Of a DNA stretch of 64,000 nucleotides, positions 1 through 8,357 are shown piece after piece. This DNA is from Arthrobacter citreus (GTDB taxonomy: Bacteria > Actinomycetota > Actinomycetes > Actinomycetales > Micrococcaceae). The first letter of the stretch is position 1. The number at the start of each line of letters is the position of its first letter. A program made the position numbers and the translations under genes. The stretch spans positions 2,108,001-2,172,000 of the forward strand of contig NZ_CP151657.1 of the NCBI RefSeq assembly GCF_038405225.1. Reading direction: 5' to 3'. The notes beneath the pieces were generated by a model. That model saw nothing but the letters and a program-made list of their open reading frames with translations, was not told the DNA's origin and did not search any database.

Positions 1-770
1 GCCCGGGTGGTCCCGTCCAGCAGCATGGACGGTGCCTCCTCGATGACCTTCTGGTGGCGGCGCTGCAGGGAACACTCGCGCTCCCCCAGGTGGATCACGT
101 TGCCGTGCGTATCGGCCAGGATCTGCACCTCAATGTGCCGGGGCACGCTGATCAGCCGTTCCAGGAACAGGGTGTCATCACCGAAAGCTGACGCGGCAAC
201 CCGGCGGGCTGTCGGCAGCACGGCCGGCAGGTCCTCTGCCCTCTCCACCGCATGCATGCCCTTTCCGCCGCCGCCGGCCGATGGCTTGATCAACAGCGGA
301 AACCCGATATCCGCGGCCGCCGCTATCAGCTGCCCGTCGCTCAGGCCTGGCTCGGCAATGCCGGGCACCACGGGCACTCCGTGGGATGAGACGTGGTTCT
401 TGGAGCGGATCTTGTCCCCCATCACGTCGAGGGCATTCACCCCGGGGCCAATGAAGACAATCCCGGCGGCTTCCAGCGCCCGGGCGAAATCGGCGCTTTC
501 GCTGAGGAACCCGTAGCCGGGATGCACAGCCTGGGCTCCGGTGGCCCGGCAGGCGGCCAGGACGGCCTCCACGTTGAGGTAGCTTTCCCGCGGGGCGGCC
601 GGACCGAGCCGGACGGCAACGTCGGCCTCGCGCACGTGCCGGGCGCCGGCGTCGTCGTCGCTGTAGACGGCCGCGGAGCGGATGCCCAGCCGGCGCAGGG
701 TGGCAATGATCCGGCAGGCAATTTCGCCGCGGTTGGCCACGAGGACGGTGTCAAAAAGTGCGTTGGTCAT
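1..770 (-). CDS. acyl-CoA carboxylase alpha subunit (biotin carboxylase), N-terminal part, cut by window edge
   Basis: ATP-dependent carboxylation of the enzyme-bound biotin for an acyl-CoA carboxylase, most likely 3-methylcrotonyl-CoA carboxylase (leucine breakdown). The first ~256 residues are visible. They include the family start [11 protein letters not shown] at about residues 11-21, GYGFLSE, the ATP-grasp glycine loop [21 protein letters not shown] and the [12 protein letters not shown] motif. The catalytic end and the biotinyl domain lie outside the window. The ATG at 770 begins 6 nt after the stop of the beta-subunit gene, so the two are surely co-transcribed. Propionyl/acetyl-CoA specificity cannot be excluded from this fragment. 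Confidence 0.9.
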   Translation of the reverse strand, partial: MTNALFDTVLVANRGEIACRIIATLRRLGIRSAAVYSDDDAGARHVREADVAVRLGPAAPRESYLNVEAVLAACRATGAQAVHPGYGFLSESADFARALEAAGIVFIGPGVNALDVMGDKIRSKNHVSSHGVPVVPGIAEPGLSDGQLIAAAADIGFPLLIKPSAGGGGKGMHAVERAEDLPAVLPTARRVAASAFGDDTLFLERLISVPRHIEVQILADTHGNVIHLGERECSLQRRHQKVIEEAPSMLLDGTTR

Positions 771-776
771 GTCCGC

Positions 777-2381
777 TCACATCCGGAACAGGCCGAAGGA
801 GGTCTCCGGCAGCGGGGCGTTGGCGCACACGTCCAGGGCCAGGCCCAGGACGGTGCGGGTGTCCGCCGGGTCAATGACGCCGTCATCCCACAGCCGGGCC
901 GTGGAATAGTACGGGCTGCCCTGGGTCTCATACGTCTCGCGGATGGGTGCCTTGAAGGTCTCTTCGTCTTCGGCGCCCCACTGCTCACCGCGAGCTTCGA
1001 GCTGGTCCCGCTTCACCGTGGCCAGGACCGAGGAGGCCTGGGCACCGCCCATAACGGAAATTCTCGCCGCCGGCCACATCCAGAGGAACCGCGGACTGTA
1101 AGCGCGGCCGCACATGGAGTAGTTGCCGGCCCCGAAGGATCCGCCCACCACCACTGTCAGCTTCGGAACCCGGGCGGTGGCGACGGCGGTGACCATCTTG
1201 GCGCCGTTCTTGGCGATGCCGCCGGCCTCGTAGTCCCGGCCGACCATGAAGCCGGAGATGTTCTGCAGGAAAATCAGCGGGATGCCGCGCTGGTCGCACA
1301 GCTGGATGAAGTGCGCGCCCTTGAGCGCGGACTCGCTGAACAGGACGCCGTTGTTCGCCACGATCCCCACCCGGTGCCCGTGCAGCCGGGCGAAGCCGGT
1401 CACCAGGGTGGCGCCGTATTCCTTCTTGAACTCGGAGAATTCACTGCCGTCCACCAGCCGGGCGATCAGTTCGCGCACGTCATACGGTGTCTGCAGGTCA
1501 GCGGGCACGGCGCCGTAAATTTCATCCCCGGAGTACGACGGCGGCCGGCCGGGCAGCACTTCCCAGGCCGGGTCCTGCCCGGGGAAGGTCTCCACGATGC
1601 TGCGCACAATTTCCAGGGCGTGGGCGTCGTTGTCGGCCAGGTGGTCGGTGACGCCGCTGATGCGCGAATGCAGGTCCCCGCCGCCGAGTTCCTCAGCGGT
1701 GACAATTTCGCCAATGGCAGCCTTCACCAGCGGCGGGCCGCCCAGGAAGATGGTGCCCTGGTTGCGCACAATGACGGTTTCATCGCTCATGGCCGGCACG
1801 TAGGCACCGCCGGCGGTGCAGGACCCGAGCACGGCGGCGATCTGCGGAATCTTCCGCGCTGACATCTGCGCCTGGTTGAAAAAGATGCGGCCAAAATGCT
1901 CGCGGTCCGGAAACACGTCGTCCTGCCGGGGCAGGAACGCGCCGCCGGAATCCACCAGGTAGATGCAAGGCAACCGGTTTTCCAGCGCGATTTCTTGTGC
2001 CCTCAGGTGCTTCTTGACGGTCATCGGATAGTAGGTGCCGCCCTTGACGGTGGCGTCATTGGACAGCACCATCACCTGCCGGCCCTGGACCAAGCCGATC
2101 CCCGCGATCAGGCCGGCTCCGGGGCACTCGTCGTCGTACATGCCGTTGGCGGCAAGCGGCGATATCTCCAGGAAGGGGCTGCCTTCGTCCAGCAGCCGGT
2201 CCACGCGGTCGCGCGGCAGCAGCTTTCCCCGGGCGGTGTGCCGCTCCCTGGACCGTTCGGGTCCGCCCAGCGCGGCGTCGGCCAGGCGCTTGCGCAGGTC
2301 CGCCGCCAATTGCTGCTGGGCTGCGGCGTTGCTGGCAAACTCCGGGGAAGCTGGGTCCAGCCGGGTTACAAGGGTCTCCAT
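777..2381 (-). CDS. mccB: acyl-CoA carboxylase carboxyltransferase beta subunit, methylcrotonyl-CoA carboxylase type
   Basis: Transfers the carboxyl group from carboxybiotin to an acyl-CoA; 534 aa, the normal length for MCC-type beta subunits. The N-terminal carboxyltransferase half carries [13 protein letters not shown] near residue 141 and [17 protein letters not shown] near 185. The C-terminal half carries [16 protein letters not shown] near 412 and [17 protein letters not shown]. The [17 protein letters not shown] stretch and the length favour methylcrotonyl-CoA over propionyl-CoA as substrate; this is inference from family resemblance. It is the first gene of an operon with the biotin carboxylase and faces a TetR gene across a palindromic operator, suggesting acyl-CoA-responsive control. 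Confidence 0.9.
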   Translation of the reverse strand: METLVTRLDPASPEFASNAAAQQQLAADLRKRLADAALGGPERSRERHTARGKLLPRDRVDRLLDEGSPFLEISPLAANGMYDDECPGAGLIAGIGLVQGRQVMVLSNDATVKGGTYYPMTVKKHLRAQEIALENRLPCIYLVDSGGAFLPRQDDVFPDREHFGRIFFNQAQMSARKIPQIAAVLGSCTAGGAYVPAMSDETVIVRNQGTIFLGGPPLVKAAIGEIVTAEELGGGDLHSRISGVTDHLADNDAHALEIVRSIVETFPGQDPAWEVLPGRPPSYSGDEIYGAVPADLQTPYDVRELIARLVDGSEFSEFKKEYGATLVTGFARLHGHRVGIVANNGVLFSESALKGAHFIQLCDQRGIPLIFLQNISGFMVGRDYEAGGIAKNGAKMVTAVATARVPKLTVVVGGSFGAGNYSMCGRAYSPRFLWMWPAARISVMGGAQASSVLATVKRDQLEARGEQWGAEDEETFKAPIRETYETQGSPYYSTARLWDDGVIDPADTRTVLGLALDVCANAPLPETSFGLFRM

Positions 2382-2432
2382 TGACGTCTCTCTCTCAGCG
2401 GGCTGCCTCAGGTTCCGGAGGACCGGCTCTCA

Positions 2433-2473
2433 GTTAATAACCGCTAACTCAAAACAGGTTATTGGTTATTAAC
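2433..2473. promoter_or_regulatory. double-arm palindromic operator between mccB and TetR gene
   Basis: Two 16-bp arms, GTTAATAACCGCTAAC (2433-2448) and GTTATTGGTTATTAAC (2458-2473), are inverted copies of each other with a few mismatches, separated by 9 bp. The AT-rich block stands out in this GC-rich DNA and sits in the only gap between the divergent carboxylase operon and the TetR gene. It is therefore the likely TetR operator and probably overlaps both promoters. Confidence 0.7.
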
Positions 2474-2531
2474 TCAGCTGTCCACCACAATGGAAGCTGC
2501 TCGTGAATTAAAAACTGCCGGAAAGGTTGGC

Positions 2532-3179
2532 ATGGACGCAGCGAAAGAGGAAGCACCAGCAGCCCCGCTCAAAAGGCCCGCGCCGCCCGCACACGCCACC
2601 GGCCGCAGCCTGGCCAAGGCATCCCGGCGCGCCGCCATGCTCGACGCCGCCGCCGCCCTTTTCGCCGAACGCGGGTACAACGGGGTCTCCATTGAAGAGC
2701 TCGGTGCGGCTTCGGGTGTCAGCGGACCTGCCGTGTACCGGCACTTCAGCGGCAAGCCGGCCGTATTATCAGCCCTCCTGGTCGGCGTGAGCGAGGACCT
2801 CCTTGCCGGCGGTAACGCCGTGGTCGCCGAGTCGGCAACTGCTGACGCCGCCCTCCGCGGACTCGTGGAGTTCCATGTGGACTTCGCCCTGCGCCAGGCC
2901 AACGTCATCCGGGTCCAGGACCGGGACTTCAGCAGCCTCCCGCCCGATGACGAACACAAGGTCCGGACTCTGCAGCGCCAGTACGTGGAGGTGTGGGTTG
3001 ACGCCCTTTCCGCCCTGCACCCGGACTGCGGGCTGCCGCTGCTGCGGCACCGGGCGCAGGCCGTCTTTGGGCTCATCAACTCCACGTCCCATACGCTGCA
3101 CGGAAAAATGAAGGCCAGGGAGACGGCACGGCTGCGGTCGCTCCTCGAGACAATGGCTTGGGCCGCCCTGAATGCCTAG
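2532..3179 (+). CDS. TetR/AcrR family transcriptional regulator
   Basis: DNA-binding repressor, probably of the divergent acyl-CoA carboxylase operon. The N-terminal TetR helix-turn-helix reads AALFAERGYNGVSIEELGAASGVSGPAVYRHFSGK, followed by a helical ligand-binding domain with FHVDFALRQANVIRVQDRD. I prefer the ATG at 2532 because GGAAAGG lies 5 nt upstream. The in-frame ATG at 2490 has no ribosome binding site and would add 14 residues. The stop overlaps the start of the following acetyltransferase gene by 8 nt, so the two are likely co-transcribed. The ligand is unknown; an acyl-CoA of the leucine pathway is an inference from position. Confidence 0.88.
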   Translation: MDAAKEEAPAAPLKRPAPPAHATGRSLAKASRRAAMLDAAAALFAERGYNGVSIEELGAASGVSGPAVYRHFSGKPAVLSALLVGVSEDLLAGGNAVVAESATADAALRGLVEFHVDFALRQANVIRVQDRDFSSLPPDDEHKVRTLQRQYVEVWVDALSALHPDCGLPLLRHRAQAVFGLINSTSHTLHGKMKARETARLRSLLETMAWAALNA

Positions 3180-3684
3180 TAGTCTGAATCAAACCCCTCG
3201 AGCAGAAAGACCTGCTGTGATTGAGCTTCGTGCCGTAGTTCCCGCCGATCTGGATGAATTCTTTTCCCATCAGCTGGATCCAAGCGCCAACCATATGGCT
3301 GGCTTTGCCGCCAAAAACCCCTCTGACCGCGGTGTGTTTGATCACCACTGGCAGAACATCCTCAATGACCCCACCATCACGGTGCGCACCATCGTGGCCG
3401 ACGGTGACGTGGTGGGCAGCATCATGGCTTACCGCGAAGGCGGGGTCCCGGAGATCAGCTACTGGGTGGACACCGCCCGCTGGGGCCGGGGCATCACCAC
3501 GGCCGCCGTGGGACAGTTCCTGCAGGAATTCTCCGAGCGCCCCATCCGGGCACGGGCCGTGGCCGATAACGCCAGCTCCATTGCCATCCTGGAGAAATAT
3601 GGTTTCACCGTGATCGGCGAGACGCAGGGCTTCGCCAATGCCCGCGGAGCCGTTGTGCGTGAACTCGAGCTCGAGCTGGCCTAG
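3172..3684 (+). CDS. GNAT family N-acetyltransferase, RimJ/RimL-like
   Basis: Acetyl-CoA-dependent N-acetyltransferase of unknown substrate, 170 aa. The GNAT core is visible as SYWVDTARWGRGITTAAVGQFLQEF (motif A, acetyl-CoA loop RWGRGI) and AVADNASSIAILEKYGFTVIGE (motif B). This resembles the proteins that modify ribosomal or small-molecule amines. The ATG at 3172 overlaps the TetR stop; a GTG at 3217, just before IELRAVVPADL, could be the true start since conserved sequence begins there. Nothing links it functionally to the carboxylase beyond co-transcription with the regulator. Confidence 0.85.
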   Translation: MPSSLNQTPRAERPAVIELRAVVPADLDEFFSHQLDPSANHMAGFAAKNPSDRGVFDHHWQNILNDPTITVRTIVADGDVVGSIMAYREGGVPEISYWVDTARWGRGITTAAVGQFLQEFSERPIRARAVADNASSIAILEKYGFTVIGETQGFANARGAVVRELELELA

Positions 3685-3712
3685 CAAGCACTACATCCGG
3701 CGGGCCGGACCC

Positions 3713-3770
3713 GCGAAATGGCAGAAGGTGCGCTTCCCAGAGCTGGGAAGCGCACCTTCTGCCATTTCGC
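3713..3770. terminator. perfect 58-nt palindrome, likely bidirectional terminator
   Basis: A 28-bp arm (3713-3740, beginning GCGAAATGGCAG) is followed by a 2-nt centre and its exact reverse complement (3743-3770). It sits between the convergent acetyltransferase gene and the E2 gene. No U-run follows on either strand. It is far longer and more perfect than an ordinary terminator hairpin, so it may belong to a dispersed palindromic repeat family. Confidence 0.7.
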
Positions 3771-3797
3771 GCCGACACTAGGTCTGCGGGGCAGGGG

Positions 3798-5330
3798 TTA
3801 CATCAGGGTCAGCGCCATTGCCGGTTCTGCCAGGACTGCCCCAACGTCGCTGAGGAACCGGGCGCCCTGCTCGCCGTCCACCAGCCGGTGGTCGAAGGAC
3901 AGGCTCAGCGTCATGACCTTTCGCAGCGCAACAGCACCCTCAAAGGCCCAGGGCTGTTCCCGGACGGCGCCCAGCGCGAGGATTGCCGCTTCACCGGGAT
4001 TCAGGATGGGCGTACCGGCATCAACACCGAAAACGCCCACGTTCGAAATCGAGAAGGTCCCGCCCGCCAGGTCCGCCGGAGTGGTCTTGCCGGCCCTTGC
4101 GGTTTGCGTCAGGGTTCCCAGCGCAGCGGCCAAATCCCGAAGCCCCAGAGTGTTGGCGTCCTTGATATTGGGAACCATCAACCCCCGCGGAGTGGCCGCG
4201 GCAATGCCAAGGTTCACGTAGCGGTACTGGATGATCTCCCGTGCGGCCTCATCCCAGCGCGAATTCAGCGTCGGATGCTTCCCCAGAGCCAGGCACGCGG
4301 CCTTGGCGGCGAGCGTCAGCGGCGTGAGCTTCACGCCCTCAAACTCCGGCTTCTGCCGCAGGCGCAACAGCAATTCGGTGGAGGCGGTGACGTCCACGGT
4401 CAGGAACACCGTCACATGCGGCGCGGTAAACGCGCTGGCTACCATGGCGGCGGCCGTGTGCTTGCGCATTCCGGCGATCGGAATCCGCTCCTCGCGGACA
4501 CTCTGTCCGCCTGCCGCAGGCGAAGGCACCGCCGGTGGTGGCACCGGGAACGTACCCGACGGCGGCGGCGACTGTTCCAGGGCCGAAACCTGCCCTGCCG
4601 CTTCCGCGGCTGCGGTGACGTCGGACCGGACGATCAGCCCGTCGGGGCCGGATCCCTGAACGTGCTCCAGCTGGATTCCGAGGTCCCTGGCCAGTTTCCG
4701 GACCGGCGGCGTGGACCGCGGGCGTTCCTGCGGACGGCTTCCGGCCGGGGCATCCTGCGGTCCGGCCGAAGCGGGCGGAACAGGTGGAGCGGGAGCGACC
4801 GGGGCAGGCACGGGAGCCGGAGCAACCGGCGCCGGAGCCGGTGTGGGAGCCGGTGCGGGGGCTGGAGCAGGTGCTGGAGCCGGCGGAGCAGCGGCATCCG
4901 GCGCAGGCGGCTGGTCCCCGGTGAGCCAGCGGCGCCGGGCCGGGCGCCCGGTTTTCTCCGGAACCGCCCCATAGCCCACCAGGTTGGGTGTGCGCTTAAG
5001 GGGTTCGCCGGCGGGCCGGGCGGGAGCAAGGCCTGCCGCGGTACCGCCCGTTGCCGTTTGACCCGGCGCCGGGGCAGCCGGACCCGGGCCGCCGCCCACG
5101 TCAAAGGACACGATGGGCGCGCCGACTTCCACCACGGTGCCGGCCACTTCGTGGAGCGCGGACACGATTCCCTCATACGGCGACGGCAGTTCCACCACCG
5201 CTTTGGCGGTTTCCACCTCGGCGATGACCTGGTTCAGGGTGACCTTGTCCCCCACCGCCACATGCCAGCTGACAATCTCGGACTCGGTCAGGCCCTCACC
5301 AAGGTCCGGAAGGCGGAATTCGCGGATCAT
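3798..5330 (-). CDS. bkdC: branched-chain 2-oxoacid dehydrogenase E2 (dihydrolipoamide acyltransferase)
   Basis: Core acyltransferase of a 2-oxoacid dehydrogenase complex, 510 aa. The N-terminal lipoyl domain has the lipoyl lysine K43 in VETAKAVVELPSPYEGIV. A long Ala/Pro linker spans about residues 90-200. The E3-binding domain reads VRKLARDLGIQLEHVQGSGPDG near 210. The catalytic domain ends with DHRLVDG at 480-486. One lipoyl domain plus a two-subunit E1 fits branched-chain oxoacid dehydrogenase rather than the AceE-type pyruvate complex of actinobacteria. Its ATG overlaps the E1beta stop as ATGA. No E3 gene is present in the window, so lipoamide dehydrogenase must be encoded elsewhere. Confidence 0.93.
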   Translation of the reverse strand: MIREFRLPDLGEGLTESEIVSWHVAVGDKVTLNQVIAEVETAKAVVELPSPYEGIVSALHEVAGTVVEVGAPIVSFDVGGGPGPAAPAPGQTATGGTAAGLAPARPAGEPLKRTPNLVGYGAVPEKTGRPARRRWLTGDQPPAPDAAAPPAPAPAPAPAPAPTPAPAPVAPAPVPAPVAPAPPVPPASAGPQDAPAGSRPQERPRSTPPVRKLARDLGIQLEHVQGSGPDGLIVRSDVTAAAEAAGQVSALEQSPPPSGTFPVPPPAVPSPAAGGQSVREERIPIAGMRKHTAAAMVASAFTAPHVTVFLTVDVTASTELLLRLRQKPEFEGVKLTPLTLAAKAACLALGKHPTLNSRWDEAAREIIQYRYVNLGIAAATPRGLMVPNIKDANTLGLRDLAAALGTLTQTARAGKTTPADLAGGTFSISNVGVFGVDAGTPILNPGEAAILALGAVREQPWAFEGAVALRKVMTLSLSFDHRLVDGEQGARFLSDVGAVLAEPAMALTLM

Positions 5331-6367
5331 AGAGCCGCTCCTTCCAGGGCGGCAGCGCCGTGCGCAACCGGTGAGCTGCTGAGGGAGTTGGGCCGGCGCA
5401 GGGCGCGGTCCACGCCGTCGAGCATCCGGTCCAGGTCCGGAAGGTGATGATGTTCGAGTTTGGAGGACGGATACGGAACGTCAAAACCGGTGACGCGCAC
5501 TGGGGCGTGCTCCAGATAGTCAAAGCAGCGTTCCGTGATGGATGCTGAAATTTCGGCGCCCACACCGCCGGATTTGCCGGCTTCGTGCGTGATGACCAGG
5601 CGCCCGGTCTTGCGCACCGACGCTTCCACGGTGGCAAAGTCCACCGGCGACAGCGAGCGCAGGTCGATCACTTCAACGGACACGCCCTCATCCGACGCGG
5701 CAATCGCGGCGTCGACGGCGGTCATGACCAGCGGCCCGTACGTCACGAGGGTGACGTCGGTTCCTTCGGTGACCACGCGCGCCTGCCCCAGCGGCAGTGC
5801 GCCGTCCAGTGCCTCCTGCACCTCGCCCTTGACGTGGTAGCGCCGCTTGGGTTCGAAGTACAGGACGGGGTCATTGCTGGCGATGGCCTGCTGGATCATC
5901 GTGTACGCGTCCTGGGGGTTGGACACGCTCACCACGCGCAGCCCCGAGGTGTGCGTGAAGTACGCCTCCGGTGACTCCGAGTGGTGTTCCGGCGATCCGA
6001 TGCCGCCGCCGAAGGGCACCCGGATGGTCAGCGGCATGTTGACCGCGCCGCGGGTGCGGTAGTGCATCTTGGCAACCTGGCACACAATCTGGTCAAAGGC
6101 GGGATAAATGAACCCGTCAAACTGGATCTCCACCACCGGCCGGTACCCGCGGAAGGCCAGCCCGACGGCGGTGCCCATGATTCCTGATTCGGCCAGCGGG
6201 GTATCAATCACGCGGGAGGCGCCGAAATCCTTTTTCAGCCCATCGGTGATGCGGAAGACTCCGCCGAGAGTTCCAATGTCCTCACCCATCAGGACAACCT
6301 TGGGGTCCGCGTCCATGGCGGCGCGGAGTCCGGCGTTGATGGCGCGGCCAAACGTCATGGTGCTCAT
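5327..6367 (-). CDS. bkdB: branched-chain 2-oxoacid dehydrogenase E1 beta subunit
   Basis: Thiamine-diphosphate-dependent E1 beta chain, 346 aa. The start is the ATG at 6367, giving MSTMTFGRAINAGLRAAMDADPKVVLMGEDIGTLGG. The E1beta hallmarks GEDIG, TPLAESGIMGTAVGLAFRGYRPVVEIQFDGFIYPAFDQIV and the C-terminal transketolase domain with ITHEAGKSGGVGAEIS are all present. It overlaps E1alpha upstream and E2 downstream by 4 nt each (ATGA), so the three proteins are translationally coupled. It forms the alpha2beta2 E1 with the upstream gene product and decarboxylates the keto acids of Val, Leu and Ile. Confidence 0.93.
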   Translation of the reverse strand: MSTMTFGRAINAGLRAAMDADPKVVLMGEDIGTLGGVFRITDGLKKDFGASRVIDTPLAESGIMGTAVGLAFRGYRPVVEIQFDGFIYPAFDQIVCQVAKMHYRTRGAVNMPLTIRVPFGGGIGSPEHHSESPEAYFTHTSGLRVVSVSNPQDAYTMIQQAIASNDPVLYFEPKRRYHVKGEVQEALDGALPLGQARVVTEGTDVTLVTYGPLVMTAVDAAIAASDEGVSVEVIDLRSLSPVDFATVEASVRKTGRLVITHEAGKSGGVGAEISASITERCFDYLEHAPVRVTGFDVPYPSSKLEHHHLPDLDRMLDGVDRALRRPNSLSSSPVAHGAAALEGAAL

Positions 6368-7566
6368 GGGGTGTTTCCCTCTTCTTCGGAGCCCACGGGA
6401 TCGGTTCCGTGCACATGGACCGGGTGTGGCTCGTCCTCTTCGGTGCCGTACACGGCCAGGTACCGGGAGTATTCGTCGCGCTGGTTCTCCAGCCAGGAGT
6501 TCGGCTCGGCGTACACGTGGGCAAAAACGTCCAGCGCGGCCGGCGGTTCCATGCCGATGCAGGAGGCACGCAGTTCCGCGGCAACGGCATTGGCACGGGC
6601 GGTGACGGCTTCGGCAAACTCGTCGGTGAACAGGCCCTCGGCGCGCAGCAGGGCTTCCACCCGGCTGATCGGGTCCTTGGCGCGCCACTCCTCCAGTTCG
6701 GCGGCGTCGCGGTAGCGGGTGGGATCATCCGCGGTGGTGTGCGGCCCCATGCGGTAGGTCACTGCTTCGATGAAGCTCGGGCCTCCCCCGCTGCGGGCCC
6801 GGTCCAAGGCTTCACGGGTCACCGCCATCACGGCGAGGACGTCATTGCCGTCCACCCGCACCGAGGGGATGCCGAAGCCCGGTGCGCGGTTGGCAATGGG
6901 CACCTGCGCCTGCAGGCCCACGGGCTCGGAGATGGCCCACTGGTTGTTGGAGCAGAAGAAAATGACGGGCGTGTGGAAGCTGGCGGCGAAGACCATGGCC
7001 TCATTCACGTCGCCCTGGCTGGTGGCGCCGTCGCCAAAGTAGGTGATGACGGCGTCGTCGGTTCCGTCAGCGACCACACCCATGCCGTAGCCGGCGGCGT
7101 GCAGTGCCTGGGCGCCGATGATGACCTGGGTGGGAGCCATATTAACGGTGAAGGGGTCCCAGCCGGCCGCCGCGTTGCCGCGCCAGACCCGCATCAGGGA
7201 CTCGGGATCGACGCCGCGGCACCAGGCCACGCCGTTTTCCCGGTAGCTGCCGAAGACAAAGTCGCTGGGCCGCAGGGTGCGGGCGGAGCCGATCTGCGCG
7301 GCTTCCTGGCCCAGCAGCGGCGGCCACAGGCCGAGCTGTCCCTGGCGCTGCAGCGCGGTGGCCTCGGTGTCGATCCGGCGGATCACCACCATGTCCTCGT
7401 AGAGGCTGCGCAATTGGTCCGGGTCGACGTCGTCCACCCAGTGGTCGTAGGAGGATGCCACGCGGGAACCGTCGGGACGGACCAGCTGGACGTAGGGGCC
7501 GGCAGCGGTGGCGCCGGCGTCGTGAGGGGGTCGAACAGGAGTATGCAGAGACACGTCGGTACGCAT
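6364..7566 (-). CDS. bkdA: branched-chain 2-oxoacid dehydrogenase E1 alpha subunit
   Basis: E1 alpha chain, about 400 aa. The TPP-binding motif runs from GDGATSQGDVNEA to NNQWAIS. RYRENG/FGSYRENG-type substrate loops and the phosphorylation-loop-like YRMGPHTTADDPTRYR stretch also match BCKDH alpha. The ATG at 7566 (MRTDVSLHTPVRPP) is chosen because the upstream extension has no family similarity; a GTG 12 nt further in, with GGAAGGA at better distance, is a real alternative. First gene of the bkdABC operon. It is divergent from an Lrp/AsnC gene, the regulator type that controls bkd operons in Pseudomonas (BkdR). Confidence 0.92.
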   Translation of the reverse strand: MRTDVSLHTPVRPPHDAGATAAGPYVQLVRPDGSRVASSYDHWVDDVDPDQLRSLYEDMVVIRRIDTEATALQRQGQLGLWPPLLGQEAAQIGSARTLRPSDFVFGSYRENGVAWCRGVDPESLMRVWRGNAAAGWDPFTVNMAPTQVIIGAQALHAAGYGMGVVADGTDDAVITYFGDGATSQGDVNEAMVFAASFHTPVIFFCSNNQWAISEPVGLQAQVPIANRAPGFGIPSVRVDGNDVLAVMAVTREALDRARSGGGPSFIEAVTYRMGPHTTADDPTRYRDAAELEEWRAKDPISRVEALLRAEGLFTDEFAEAVTARANAVAAELRASCIGMEPPAALDVFAHVYAEPNSWLENQRDEYSRYLAVYGTEEDEPHPVHVHGTDPVGSEEEGNTP

Positions 7567-7686
7567 CCTTCCGTGTTGGGCCCCAGGGATGGCGGGACCG
7601 AACCGATGCCCGAGCGCCGTTGCCCGGATACCTGTGACCCTACTCACACTCAGCAGGCGGCACAACCACAGCGGAGATCATTGAGC

Positions 7687-7701
7687 ATTGTGCCCTGCAA
7701 T
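7687..7701. promoter_or_regulatory. candidate Lrp/AsnC operator in the bkd-lrp gap
   Basis: ATTGTGCCCTGCAAT is a short dyad (ATTG, 7-bp centre, CAAT) in the 166-bp divergent region. It lies 32 bp upstream of the lrp start. Lrp-family proteins favour 15-bp dyads of this kind. It is the clearest symmetric site in the gap, but a single site is weak evidence. Confidence 0.45.
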
Positions 7702-7732
7702 CGAAGATCAGGCCGTGCTAATCTTTCGCACT

Positions 7733-8230
7733 ATGCCTCTCCTGGACAGCACCGACACCCGGCTTCTGCTTGCCCTCGCGAAGGATCCGCGGCGCACCGT
7801 GGTGGCGCTGGCCGCTGTTCTGGGCATTTCGCGCAACACGGTGCAGGCCAGGCTCGCGCAGCTGGAAAAGAAGTCGGTGTTCCTGTCCTTCGAGCGCAGG
7901 ATCAGCCCGGCGGCCCTGGGATATCCGCTGATGGCTTTTGTGCACGTCCACGTCCAGCAGCAGCAGCTGGCCGAGATTACCGCGCAGCTGGCACAGGTCC
8001 CCGAGGTGGTGGAGGCCCACGGGCTGACCGGCACCGCGGACATCCTGCTGCGCGTGGTCGCCGCCGACGCAGAGGACCTCTTCCGGATCAACAAGACCAT
8101 CCTGGCAATCCCCGGCGTCGAACGCTGCGACACCAACCTGGCCATGGGTGAACTCATCCCCTTCCGGGTGGCGCCGCTGCTCGAGCGGGAGAATCCCGGA
8201 AACGGCCCCGCGGACCGCGCCGGAAGCTGA
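7733..8230 (+). CDS. Lrp/AsnC family transcriptional regulator
   Basis: Feast/famine regulator, 165 aa from the ATG at 7733 (MPLLDSTDTRLLLALAKDPRR). The N-terminal HTH reads VVALAAVLGISRNTVQARLAQLEKK, followed by the AsnC ligand-binding/oligomerisation domain with VVEAHGLTGTADILLRVVAADAEDLFRI. Divergence from bkdABC makes it the likely regulator of branched-chain keto acid oxidation, responding to branched-chain amino or keto acids; this is inference by analogy with BkdR. An upstream in-frame ATG would add residues without family similarity. Confidence 0.92.
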   Translation: MPLLDSTDTRLLLALAKDPRRTVVALAAVLGISRNTVQARLAQLEKKSVFLSFERRISPAALGYPLMAFVHVHVQQQQLAEITAQLAQVPEVVEAHGLTGTADILLRVVAADAEDLFRINKTILAIPGVERCDTNLAMGELIPFRVAPLLERENPGNGPADRAGS

Positions 8231-8285
8231 CACACTCCCCCGCGGCCCGGACACAGTCCTTGCATCCGGAACGTTCCCCGCAACG

Positions 8286-8323
8286 CAGGCAGGGCCCCGC
8301 ACCGAGGTGCGGGGCCCTGCCTG
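8286..8323. terminator. bidirectional terminator between lrp and actP
   Basis: A 16-bp perfect stem, CAGGCAGGGCCCCGCA (8286-8301), pairs with 8308-8323 around a 6-nt loop. It lies between the convergent lrp and symporter genes. Confidence 0.8.
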
Positions 8324-8357
8324 TCCGGCCCAAGTGAGGACCGGTGGTGCGGTGAAG

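Noticed and set aside
393-1862. Long plus-strand open frame opposite the carboxylase genes
   Set aside because: High GC produces long antisense frames; this one has no family similarity and runs across two well-supported minus-strand genes and their junction.
5327-7566. Pyruvate or acetoin dehydrogenase E1
   Set aside because: The Lrp neighbour, the nearby leucine-type carboxylase and the use of AceE for pyruvate in actinobacteria all favour the branched-chain complex; no acoX/acoR-type gene is present.
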